NCBI GenBank assembly: GCA_030697555.1
Contig: JAUYPV010000039.1
Span: forward strand, 1-53,586
Reading direction: 5' to 3'
From: Hyphomonadaceae bacterium
Lineage (GTDB): Bacteria > Pseudomonadota > Alphaproteobacteria > Caulobacterales > Hyphomonadaceae
Length of the DNA: 53,586 bases
Part shown: positions 16,674 to 23,701 of the stretch, in pieces
Layout of the letters: every line of letters begins with the position of its first letter
Position numbering within the stretch: position 1 is the first letter of the stretch
Translations under genes and position numbers: made by a program
The notes under the pieces: generated by a model
Databases searched by the model: none
What the model saw: the letters and a program-made list of their open reading frames with translations, nothing else
Told to the model about the DNA's origin: nothing

Positions 16674-17480
16674 TCAGAGTGCCGATCGCCGGAGCGATAC
16701 TAGCGCCTCGTCGAGGACTTTCCGGTTTGCGGCGGCGACGATCTGCCCGCCAAGTTTCGCCGGCTGCCCCCGCCAGTCGGTAACCACGCCGCCCGCGCCT
16801 TCGATGACAGGGTAGAGCGCGGCGACGTCGTGGGATTTAAGGCCGGTCTCCGCCACCATGTCGATCGTGCCCGCGGCGAGCCGGGCGTAAGCGTAAGCGT
16901 CGAGGCCATAGCGCGTCAGGCGCGCCGTAGCCCGGATATGCTCGAACGCGCCGCGCTCCGCCGGGGTGAGGATGAAGGGATCGGTGGTTGAGAGGATCGC
17001 CTGCGTGAGGGCAGGGCAGGCGCGCGTCTTCAGCGGCGACCGCGCGCCGCGGCAGTCGAGCCACGCTTCATCGCAGAGACCGACATAGCGCTCGTCCAGC
17101 CAGGGCTGGTCGATGATGCCGAGGATCGGCCTCTCGTCCTGCACGAGCCCAATCAGTACGCACCAGGAAGGCAGGCCGGCGACGAACGCGCGCGTGCCGT
17201 CGATCGGGTCGAGATACCAGGTGAGGCCGGACGTGCCGCTGATCGAGCCGTACTCTTCGCCTTCGATGCCGTCGTCGGGCCGCTCTTTCGAGATGAGTTC
17301 GCGCATCGCGCGCTCGGAGGCGCGGTCGCCTTCGGTCACGGGGTCATAGCCTGTCGCCGACTTGTTGTCGGCGTTGGCGGCGGCGTACGACCGGAAATGG
17401 GGAAGGATGGCGGCCCGTGCGGCGTCGGCGAGTTTCAGCGCCAGCGGCAGTAAGGAACGCTTGAGGGCAGGATCGGCCAT
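16674..17480 (-). CDS. hisN: Histidinol-phosphatase / inositol monophosphatase family
   Basis: A 268-residue magnesium-dependent phosphatase. Motif 1 is YLDPIDGTRAF with the metal-binding Asp residues, preceded by GIEGEEYG (metal Glu). Motif 2 is SHDVAALYPVIEGAGGVVTDW, which replaces the common WDxAAG. This variant and the length are typical of HisN, the IMPase-type histidinol-phosphatase that removes phosphate from histidinol phosphate in histidine synthesis; the same gene is often found near cpdR and N-formylglutamate amidohydrolase in alphaproteobacteria. Inositol monophosphatase activity cannot be excluded. It is first in a probable operon with the crotonase and TerB-like genes. Confidence 0.85.
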   Translation of the reverse strand: MADPALKRSLLPLALKLADAARAAILPHFRSYAAANADNKSATGYDPVTEGDRASERAMRELISKERPDDGIEGEEYGSISGTSGLTWYLDPIDGTRAFVAGLPSWCVLIGLVQDERPILGIIDQPWLDERYVGLCDEAWLDCRGARSPLKTRACPALTQAILSTTDPFILTPAERGAFEHIRATARLTRYGLDAYAYARLAAGTIDMVAETGLKSHDVAALYPVIEGAGGVVTDWRGQPAKLGGQIVAAANRKVLDEALVSLRRSAL

Positions 17481-17579
17481 GGCCGGACCTTTGCCCGTGG
17501 GAAGTCACTCCCGCAAGTCGCAGCAACCGCCCGGCCGGATGTGATCCTGGCCGGGCGTGCAGCGTGCGGGGTGTTCTGC

Positions 17580-17978
17580 TTACGAAGCGACGGTGTCGAT
17601 GCCATCGCCCTCGAGGGCCTTGGCGAGGTCGAGCAGACGGCGGCGCGGACGCTCGGACAGCTTGTAGTAGGCGCGCACGAGTTCCAGCGTTTCCTTTTGC
17701 GAGAGGATGTCGCCGCTCAGACGATCGTTCTGATCGTTGGCCGGCGCCTGTTTGCCGTCGGGCGCTAGGCCGTCGAAGAAGTAGTTGATGTTGACGTTGA
17801 GGGCCGTCGACAGCGCGAACAGCCGGCTCGCCGTGATGCGGTTGGCGCCGCACTCGTATTTCTGGATCTGTTGGAAGCGAACCCCAACCTGTCCAGCCAG
17901 ATCCTGCTGGGTCAGACCCAGAAGACGCCGGCGGCGGCGGAGCCGCTTGCCGACATAGATATCCACATCAGTGGCCAT
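17580..17978 (-). CDS. Xre-family HTH transcriptional regulator A
   Basis: A 132-residue DNA-binding protein. The N-terminal half is a Cro/CI-type helix-turn-helix (VGKRLRRRRRLLGLTQQDLAGQVGVRFQQIQKYECGANRI), followed by LSTALNVNINYFFDG, a pattern common to short alphaproteobacterial Xre proteins. The C-terminal half is helical and may dimerise. An inverted repeat (GCCCGGCC with GGCCGGGC) lies just downstream near 17527-17554, without a good T-run. A second protein of the same length and layout is encoded at 48531-48929. The target is unknown. Confidence 0.88.
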   Translation of the reverse strand: MATDVDIYVGKRLRRRRRLLGLTQQDLAGQVGVRFQQIQKYECGANRITASRLFALSTALNVNINYFFDGLAPDGKQAPANDQNDRLSGDILSQKETLELVRAYYKLSERPRRRLLDLAKALEGDGIDTVAS

Positions 17979-18258
17979 AACTCTTTACTCCCGCTACGCA
18001 CGGACGCACGTCCCAAACGTGGACCGTCGGGCGAAAAGACAGCACGCGGCATGCCAACTAGGCGGCTGATCGGGCGCAACTTCACTTTTGGAGCGAGGCG
18101 GGGGCGGCCGGACCGGGCGCGTACCTCACGGAATCTAAGGTCTGCTGCATCGCAACAGACACCGCTGGACGAAATGCGCGCAGCGCCGCCCATAAATCCG
18201 ACAATTCTGCATTTTTCGGCCTAAACTGCGGAAATTCGCCGCACCTGCTCACTCCGGC

Positions 18259-18286
18259 CTTGCGTTTTTTGCAGTGCAGCGTAGAT
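18259..18286 (+). promoter_or_regulatory. Candidate promoter of the small RNA
   Basis: CTTGCG (18259-18264) is separated by 16 bases from GTAGAT (18281-18286). A start near 18290 would place the structured RNA at the transcript's 5' end. Bases 17979-18258, between the Xre gene and this site, contain no gene that I can support. Confidence 0.4.
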
Positions 18287-18287
18287 A

Positions 18288-18377
18288 GGTGAGGTGCCAC
18301 TTCGGTGGCGCAGCCCTTATGGGCGTTTCCTCCCTAATACCTTGGCCGCGTCGGTTTCCGACGCGGCCTTTCTCTTT
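18288..18377 (+). ncRNA. Candidate structured small RNA with intrinsic terminator
   Basis: About 90 bases fold well. There are two short hairpins, GCCAC-UUCG-GUGGC (18296-18309) and GCCC-UUAU-GGGC (18313-18324). GAGG near 18291 can pair with CCUC near 18329 to close a three-way junction, and CCUCCCUAAU forms a pyrimidine-rich, anti-Shine-Dalgarno-like stretch. The RNA ends with an 11-bp terminator stem (18344-18354 with 18358-18368) and UUUCUCUUU. A promoter-like pair lies just upstream. The 3' part overlaps the end of the minus-strand amidohydrolase gene. I cannot assign it to a named RNA family. Confidence 0.5.
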
Positions 18378-19306
18378 CCATCGCCCCCGCTCAATCCCAC
18401 TTCGGCGCGCGTGAACGCGCAGATTTCCTGCGCCACTTCGCTGAAATGGCGGCGCAGGGCGAGGAAGCCGTCATGGGGCTCGACCCTGGCCTCGTCGAGA
18501 TAAAGCCGCCGCCGGACTTCGATCTGGAGCGCGTTGCGACCCAGGGCCGGGGTACCATGGGCCAGGGTGGCGAAGCCGCCGGCATAGGGTGTGTTGCGGG
18601 CGGTTGTGTAGCCATGGGCCCGGAAAAGCGATTCCACCAGATCGGCGAGGCCCGGCGAACAGGATGCCCCGAACCGGTCGCCGATGACGATGTCGGGCGA
18701 GCGGGCGGCATGCTCGGTCTCGGCCGGCATCGAGTGGCAGTCGATCAGCCAGGCCTGCCCGAACATCGCCTGCGAGCGCCGGAGAAGGGCGTCGAGGGCC
18801 CTGTGATAGGGCCGGTAGATCTGGTCGATCCGGGCGTCCGCCTCCCGGCGGGTCAGCTTCCGGCCGTAAATCTGGGCGCCGTTGAAGGCGAGGCGGGGAA
18901 TGCACCCCAGCCCGGCTTCCACGCGGGGAGACCGTGAAGCGAACCAGCCGGGCGAAGGATCCTCGAACATAAGGGGATCCATCTCGGACTCGGAACGATT
19001 GAGATCAATGCAGGCCCTTGCCACCAGACCGCAGATCACCGGCGAGCCGGAAAGGTGAACATCGGCCAGGAGCCGGTCGACATAGGCGTCCTCGATTCGC
19101 CGCAGGTCGAGGACGTTGGCCGTACAGGCCTCCAGGAACCCCTTTGGATAAAGCCTTCCGGAGTGAGGGGAGGCGAATACGGCCGGCGACATCACCGAAA
19201 CCGGCTCGTCGATCGAGAACGAAAAGCCGGTCCGCTCCGGCTCCGGAACGCGGGCGGAAGGGTCGCGGGACCCTGGATTGCTAAAGATCATCAGTCCGGG
19301 AAACAT
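18317..19306 (-). CDS. N-formylglutamate amidohydrolase family protein
   Basis: About 329 residues. The family hydrolyses N-formylglutamate (histidine degradation) or related amides. Visible are the family's SPHSGRLYP near the N-terminus, DAYVDRL, ARACIDLNR, WLIDCHSMPAE with candidate metal ligands, and TPYAGGF. ATG 19306 is chosen because a strong promoter (19343-19315) would start transcription one or two bases before it, suggesting a leaderless message; ATG 19291 is the alternative. The last residues (SETDAAKVLGRKRP) are antisense to the candidate small RNA and its terminator. Divergent from cpdR. No other hut genes are nearby, so a role outside histidine use is possible. Confidence 0.85.
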   Translation of the reverse strand: MFPGLMIFSNPGSRDPSARVPEPERTGFSFSIDEPVSVMSPAVFASPHSGRLYPKGFLEACTANVLDLRRIEDAYVDRLLADVHLSGSPVICGLVARACIDLNRSESEMDPLMFEDPSPGWFASRSPRVEAGLGCIPRLAFNGAQIYGRKLTRREADARIDQIYRPYHRALDALLRRSQAMFGQAWLIDCHSMPAETEHAARSPDIVIGDRFGASCSPGLADLVESLFRAHGYTTARNTPYAGGFATLAHGTPALGRNALQIEVRRRLYLDEARVEPHDGFLALRRHFSEVAQEICAFTRAEVGLSGGDGKRKAASETDAAKVLGRKRP

Positions 19307-19314
19307 GTTTCCCC

Positions 19315-19343
19315 ATATTTTCGGACACTGCGCCCGGGTCAAG
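19315..19343 (-). promoter_or_regulatory. Housekeeping-type promoter of the amidohydrolase gene
   Basis: On the minus strand CTTGAC (19343-19338) lies exactly 17 bases from AAATAT (19320-19315), close to the alphaproteobacterial sigma-70 consensus. The expected transcription start is near 19308, almost at the ATG (19306). Confidence 0.6.
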
Positions 19344-19422
19344 CGCGTCTCTTCATCCCTGCTTTACCACGACACACGACAAATCGTAGCGTTGAGACCC
19401 ATCCGGTCGAGGTCCGGGAGCC

Positions 19423-19782
19423 ATGGCCAAGATTCTTCTCGCTGAGGACGATGACAGCCTGCGCGGCTTTCTCGTCAATGCGCTGAAACGCGCCGGGCAT
19501 GCCGTGAAGGATTTCGACGAGGGCCGTTCGGCCCTGAAGGCTCTCGAACGGGAGGTCTTTGACCTGCTGCTGACCGACATCGTCATGCCCGGCCTCGATG
19601 GCATCGAACTCGCCCGCCGCGGGGCGGAGCTCGATCCCGCAATGAAGATCGTCTTCATCACCGGCTTCGCCGGCGTCGCCCTGTCCTCGGGCGGCCCGGC
19701 CCCCGCCGGCGCCAAGGTCCTGTCCAAGCCTTTCCACCTCCGAGAACTGGTGGACGAGGTCGAACGCGTGATGGCCGCGTAG
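19423..19782 (+). CDS. cpdR: CpdR-type single-domain response regulator
   Basis: A 119-residue receiver domain with no output domain. It has the acidic pocket (AEDDD), phospho-acceptor Asp52 in LLLTDIVMPGLDG, the Thr in VFITGFAGVAL, and Lys in VLSKPFHLRELVDEVERVM. These blocks are characteristic of CpdR. In Caulobacter, unphosphorylated CpdR primes the ClpXP protease to degrade cell-cycle proteins, and the CckA-ChpT relay turns it off by phosphorylation. The protein ends in Ala-Ala, the same ending that makes Caulobacter CpdR itself a ClpXP substrate. GGGAG precedes the ATG. Neighbouring N-formylglutamate amidohydrolase and tRNA-Val genes fit the arrangement seen around alphaproteobacterial cpdR. 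Confidence 0.92.
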   Translation: MAKILLAEDDDSLRGFLVNALKRAGHAVKDFDEGRSALKALEREVFDLLLTDIVMPGLDGIELARRGAELDPAMKIVFITGFAGVALSSGGPAPAGAKVLSKPFHLRELVDEVERVMAA

Positions 19783-19811
19783 GGCGCCCTGCGGCTCGAA
19801 ATCCCCTGGCA

Positions 19812-19840
19812 TTGACGCCCTGCCCCTCAGGAGGCATTAC
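19812..19840 (+). promoter_or_regulatory. Candidate promoter of tRNA-Val
   Basis: TTGACG (19812-19817) is followed after 17 bases by CATTAC (19835-19840), giving a start near 19847, about 36 bases before the tRNA. The -35 box is strong and the -10 box is weak. Confidence 0.4.
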
Positions 19841-19882
19841 GTGCGCCTTCGCCTTTAGGGCGATGGTTCCAAGGCTGGAATT

Positions 19883-19957
19883 GGGCGGTTAGCTCAGCGG
19901 TAGAGCACTACCTTGACATGGTAGGGGTCACAGGTTCGATCCCTGTACCGCCCACCA
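19883..19957 (+). tRNA. tRNA-Val (anticodon GAC)
   Basis: A complete cloverleaf. The acceptor stem GGGCGGT pairs with ACCGCCC; the D arm is GCTC/GAGC; the anticodon stem CTACC/GGTAG encloses the loop TTGACAT with anticodon GAC; the T arm is ACAGG/CCTGT with TTCGATC. Discriminator A and the 3' CCA are encoded. It overlaps the 3' end of opgH on the opposite strand by 50 bases. Confidence 0.97.
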
Positions 19958-21884
19958 GCCTTCGCACTCCGCTTATCATTTGAGCGGGGTTGGGCTGGGA
20001 CAAGCTGGTTGCCGCAACAGGCGAGGGGCCGCCCCCCATCTCCATCGCCGCACGCGCGGCCGACCGCGCCACTGCCGGCGGAACGATGTCCTCCGGCGTC
20101 GCCATTAGCCGCCACAGCCAGCCGCGCAGTCGAGGCGTTTGCGACAGGAGTGACGAGATCGGCGCGGCCAGGATCAGGCTCACCGCCACCGGCGCCGTCC
20201 AAGCCGCCAGACCGGCGTCGTGCGCCGCCACGCCCACACCCAGCAGCAACCCCACGCCGAGGTGCACGCCATAGCGCGCAAGCAGGTTGTCGCCGCACTG
20301 ACCCGCATCGCGCGCCTGCACGCCCCAGCCGGCGTCGCGCCCGGCAAGCGTCGAGACCACGGCCAGCGTCTGGCTCACCATGAGTATCGGCGCCATCGCC
20401 GCGGAGATCGCCGCCTCCAGGGCGACGCTGGCGATGAAGCGCGGATGCCTCGGCCAGCCGGGCAGCCGCCCGACCGCCCACAGGACCAGCGCCAGCAGCT
20501 TCGGCGAGTAGACGATCAGCGCGGTGAGGCCGAACAGGAACAGCGCCGGTCCGCCAAGGTCCGCCGCCTCGCGGCCCGGCGTCAGCCAGGCCGACGCTAC
20601 GCCCGTGATCACCAGCGCGAACCATAGCGGCGCCGACAGATAGCCCATCACCCCCGCGATCATGTGCGCCCGGCTCACCGGATCGAACCCGCTCGCGCCG
20701 ATCAGCCTGACGTGCTGCAGGTTACCCTGCGCCCAGCGCCGGTCGCGAGTCTCCATGTCGGCGAGCGTCGGCGGGCACTCTTCATAGCTTCCCGAAATCT
20801 CCGGTGCGATCTCGACACGCCAGCCTGCCCGGCGGAGCAGGGCGGCCTCGACGAAGTCGTGACTCAGGATTTCCCCGCCCAGCGGCCCCGAGCCGCCCAG
20901 CGACGGCAGGCCTGCATGCGCCGCGAACGCGCGCGTGCGGATGATGGCGTTGTGCCCCCAGAAATTACCCGCGCCGCCCGACCACCAGGCGAGGCCTGCG
21001 CCGAAAATCTGCCCGTAGGCCCGCATGGCAAACTGCTGCGTGCGCGCAAACAGCGTGCGCGCGTTGACGATCACCGGCAGCGTCTGGATCAGCGCCGTAC
21101 GTGGCCGCGCATCCATGCGCTGCACCAGTTCCATCAGCGCCTTCGCCGACATCAGGCTGTCGGCGTCGAACACGGTCATGTAGTCGTAGCGATCGCCCCA
21201 GCGCCGCACGAAGTCGGCGACGTTGCCGGCCTTGCGCCCCTGATTGTTGAGGCGGCGGCGGTAGAACAGCGAAGCCCGTGGCCTTGCAAGCCGCAGCTGC
21301 CGGAAAGCCGCCTCTTCCTCGCGCGCGAGAGCGGCGTCCGACGTGTCACTCAGGAAGAAGATCTCGAATGCGCTGTCGGCTCCCGTCCTGGCAAGCGCGT
21401 CGTGGACCGCCTGCGCTCCGCCCATCACGCGGCCGGGATGCTCGTTGCGGATCGGGAAGACGATCGCCGTCAGCGACGGCGTGTGGAACGGAGCAAAACT
21501 TTTCTTCTGCGGCTTGCGGGTAAACAGAACGAAGGCGCCTGCGACAGCGGTCGATGCCGCGGAGGCCACCCAGGCAAGGTTCACCGCGAACAGCGCAAGG
21601 CCGAGCCATTCCAGCGGCGTCATGCCGTCCGCGCTCATCAGGCGGAAGCACAGAAGCGAGGCCAGCGCCGTGACCGTCAGCGCTGGGACGAGCAGGGCGG
21701 CAAGCCGCCAGCGTCCGTCCGCCTCGCCATGAACGCCGCGGCGCACGTCCGATACCGCCTGGCGCGGCATCTCCAGCCGCGCTTCGGGCGGGGTGTCGGG
21801 GAGACTGGCTGGCGCATCGACCGGCGTCTCGAAGGCCTGGTCCTGCAGGTCGAAAATCACTCTGGCGTCCATCGGAACAACCAT
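19908..21884 (-). CDS. opgH: Periplasmic glucan glucosyltransferase OpgH/MdoH
   Basis: A 658-residue inner-membrane GT2 enzyme that polymerises UDP-glucose into osmoregulated periplasmic glucans. Two membrane segments lie at about 60-120, then the GT2 catalytic domain (LTAIVFPIRNEHPGRVMGG, SDTSD, TVFDADSLM with the DxD, LSHDFVEAALLRR, and DRRWAQGNLQH at the QxxRW position), then further membrane segments from about 415. It is shorter than E. coli OpgH (847). Translation starts at 21884, 28 bases inside opgG, implying coupling. The stop codon (19908-19910) lies within the antisense strand of tRNA-Val, so the last ~16 residues (ending GGTGIEPVTPTMSR) are antisense-tRNA sequence. Confidence 0.92.
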   Translation of the reverse strand: MVVPMDARVIFDLQDQAFETPVDAPASLPDTPPEARLEMPRQAVSDVRRGVHGEADGRWRLAALLVPALTVTALASLLCFRLMSADGMTPLEWLGLALFAVNLAWVASAASTAVAGAFVLFTRKPQKKSFAPFHTPSLTAIVFPIRNEHPGRVMGGAQAVHDALARTGADSAFEIFFLSDTSDAALAREEEAAFRQLRLARPRASLFYRRRLNNQGRKAGNVADFVRRWGDRYDYMTVFDADSLMSAKALMELVQRMDARPRTALIQTLPVIVNARTLFARTQQFAMRAYGQIFGAGLAWWSGGAGNFWGHNAIIRTRAFAAHAGLPSLGGSGPLGGEILSHDFVEAALLRRAGWRVEIAPEISGSYEECPPTLADMETRDRRWAQGNLQHVRLIGASGFDPVSRAHMIAGVMGYLSAPLWFALVITGVASAWLTPGREAADLGGPALFLFGLTALIVYSPKLLALVLWAVGRLPGWPRHPRFIASVALEAAISAAMAPILMVSQTLAVVSTLAGRDAGWGVQARDAGQCGDNLLARYGVHLGVGLLLGVGVAAHDAGLAAWTAPVAVSLILAAPISSLLSQTPRLRGWLWRLMATPEDIVPPAVARSAARAAMEMGGGPSPVAATSLSQPNPAQMISGVRRLVGGTGIEPVTPTMSR

Positions 21885-23404
21885 GTCTCCGTGAGTTGGG
21901 AAGTTTCATCACGCAGCGCAGCGTGCAGTTCGGCGAGGTCCGCGCCTTTAGGGTCGAAATCGAACACCAGGCGCCGGCTGCCCACGTCGGCGCCGTCGAT
22001 CAGGTGGATGTTGGAGATCGCCCCGGCGCTGCTCCACACGTCGGCGACAGAAGCCGCCGCCGCGAAATGATGGTCGCCGGAAAAGTCGATCGCGAACCGG
22101 CGCAGGGTCGGAGCGTCCGGCGCGACGCCTGCGCGAGTCGACGAGATCTTTGCGACGTTCGCCGTATCCGGGCCGTTGGCGTTCCAGCGGAGCGTGTAGG
22201 CGAGCCGCTGCGCTTCGCCGGCTTTCCATGGTGTCGCCGGGCGCCAGAAGACGGCGATGTTGTCGTTGTACTCGGTCGGCGTCGGCAGTTCGACCAGCCG
22301 CACCTCGCCACTGCCCCAATTGCCTGCCGGCTCGATCCAAACGCTCGGGCGGCGCTCATAGCGGGCTTCGAGATCGCCATAGGCGGCAAAGTCACGGCGG
22401 CGCTGCATCAGGCCGAAACCCTGCGGTGCGCCGCCGCCGAAGGACGAAATCTGCACGTCCCCCGGATTGCTGAGCGGCCGCCAGATCCATTCGCCCGATG
22501 CGGACAGGATCGAGAGGCCGTCGCTGTCGTGGACTTCCGATCGCCAGTCCCGGTTGGTCGAGTGGTCGACCGGTCCGTGCAGGTACATGCTCGACAGCGG
22601 GGCTACGCCCGCCTCGGTGATGTCGATGCGCGGGTGGATGTCGGCGATGACGTCGATGACGGTCTCGTGCCCCGGCTTCAGCACGAAGCGATAGGCGCCG
22701 GCGGCGCTGGGCGAATCCGACAGGGCGACGAAGGCGAGCGACGACTCGCCGTCTTCCGGGCGGATGATCCAGAAGTCGGTGAAGTCCGGGAATTCCTCGT
22801 TGCGCAGGCCAGCGCGGATGGCCAGCGCGCGGGCGGACGCGCCGTAGACAAGCTGTTCGGCGGTCGCGCGGAAATACGTGCCGCCTTGGAAAGCGGCCGC
22901 TTCGTAGCCCGCGCCTGCCTGTCCCGGCTTGCGGATAGCGCGCCAGCCCGAAAGGCCAAGTCCCTGCCTGTGGCTCTCGGTCGAGGACGGGAAGTCGACG
23001 AAATCAACGAAGCGCGCGGTGTCATCCAGCGCGGCGGTCTCGCCGGCATCGACGACGAACAGGTTCACGCGCGTGTCGAACAGGCCGCCGCGCGGCAGGG
23101 GCAGGACGCCGAAGGCATTGCCGGCCTCGCCCCACACCGTGCCCTCGAGCATCGGGCGCAGCTTGCGGTAGCCGTCATAGCTCAGCTCGCGGAATGGCGC
23201 GGGCAGGCTGTCGTCGGGCGCCTGGTAGGGTTTCGCGGCGAGGTCAGCGGCGCGTTGCGACGCGGCCTCGAAAATCTGGTCGGCCGTTGCCAGCGATCGG
23301 GAAGCGGAGGTTGGCTCCAACGCGTGAGCGGCCGGCGCCACGGCGAGCGTGGCCAGCAGTAAGACGCAGGCAATCCGGCAGGCTTTCGCCTGGATACGCA
23401 GCAT
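21857..23404 (-). CDS. opgG: Periplasmic glucan biosynthesis protein OpgG/MdoG
   Basis: About 515 residues from the ATG at 23404, where a Sec signal peptide begins (MLRIQAKACRIACVLLLATLAVAPAAHA) after a GAGGG site. OpgG is a periplasmic beta-sandwich protein needed to finish and branch osmoregulated glucans; related OpgG/OpgD proteins act as beta-1,2-glucanases. Family blocks include LSYDGYRKLRPM, NLFVVD, FPSSTESHRQGLGLSGWR, AFQGGTYFRA, FTDFWIIRPEDG, SSMYLHGP, HDSDGL, GFGLMQRRRDFAAYGDLEARYERRPS and WGSGEVRLVELPTPTEYNDNI. opgH follows with an overlap. OpgD is the alternative name, but the opgH partner favours OpgG. Confidence 0.92.
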   Translation of the reverse strand: MLRIQAKACRIACVLLLATLAVAPAAHALEPTSASRSLATADQIFEAASQRAADLAAKPYQAPDDSLPAPFRELSYDGYRKLRPMLEGTVWGEAGNAFGVLPLPRGGLFDTRVNLFVVDAGETAALDDTARFVDFVDFPSSTESHRQGLGLSGWRAIRKPGQAGAGYEAAAFQGGTYFRATAEQLVYGASARALAIRAGLRNEEFPDFTDFWIIRPEDGESSLAFVALSDSPSAAGAYRFVLKPGHETVIDVIADIHPRIDITEAGVAPLSSMYLHGPVDHSTNRDWRSEVHDSDGLSILSASGEWIWRPLSNPGDVQISSFGGGAPQGFGLMQRRRDFAAYGDLEARYERRPSVWIEPAGNWGSGEVRLVELPTPTEYNDNIAVFWRPATPWKAGEAQRLAYTLRWNANGPDTANVAKISSTRAGVAPDAPTLRRFAIDFSGDHHFAAAASVADVWSSAGAISNIHLIDGADVGSRRLVFDFDPKGADLAELHAALRDETSQLTETWLFRWTPE

Positions 23405-23650
23405 CCACGCACCCTCTTTGCCGTCCGGAAAATCCGGCCGGCGACTCCGCAAGGCCCGTTTTGGATGTTTCGTCCCAGTGCGGGCGCTTCTGTAGGAAGG
23501 GGCGCCTAGCGAGCAGGCGATGTAGCGTGCTTTGTTTCGCGCGCTGCAAAGAAACGCACAAAACCCGCAATTCTATCAGAGATTTAATCGGGCAGACGCG
23601 TGCTCGCCCGCTGTGCGACGGTCACTGACCGCCAATTGGGCGGCAAAGAA

Positions 23651-23679
23651 AAAAGGCCGGAGCATCGCTCCGGCCTTTT
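23651..23679 (-). terminator. Strong intrinsic terminator of the fusion-protein gene
   Basis: A 13-bp perfect stem (23651-23663 with 23667-23679) with loop ATC. The minus strand continues with a T-run (complement of 23643-23654), so it ends the transcript of 23702-25729. The plus strand also has T's after the stem, so it may work in both directions. Confidence 0.85.
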
Positions 23680-23701
23680 CCGTTTTCAGGTCTGGACCCG
23701 G

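Noticed and set aside
20664-23362. Long plus-strand frames opposite opgH and opgG
   Set aside because: Both are antisense to well-recognised genes and show only low-complexity Arg-rich sequence.
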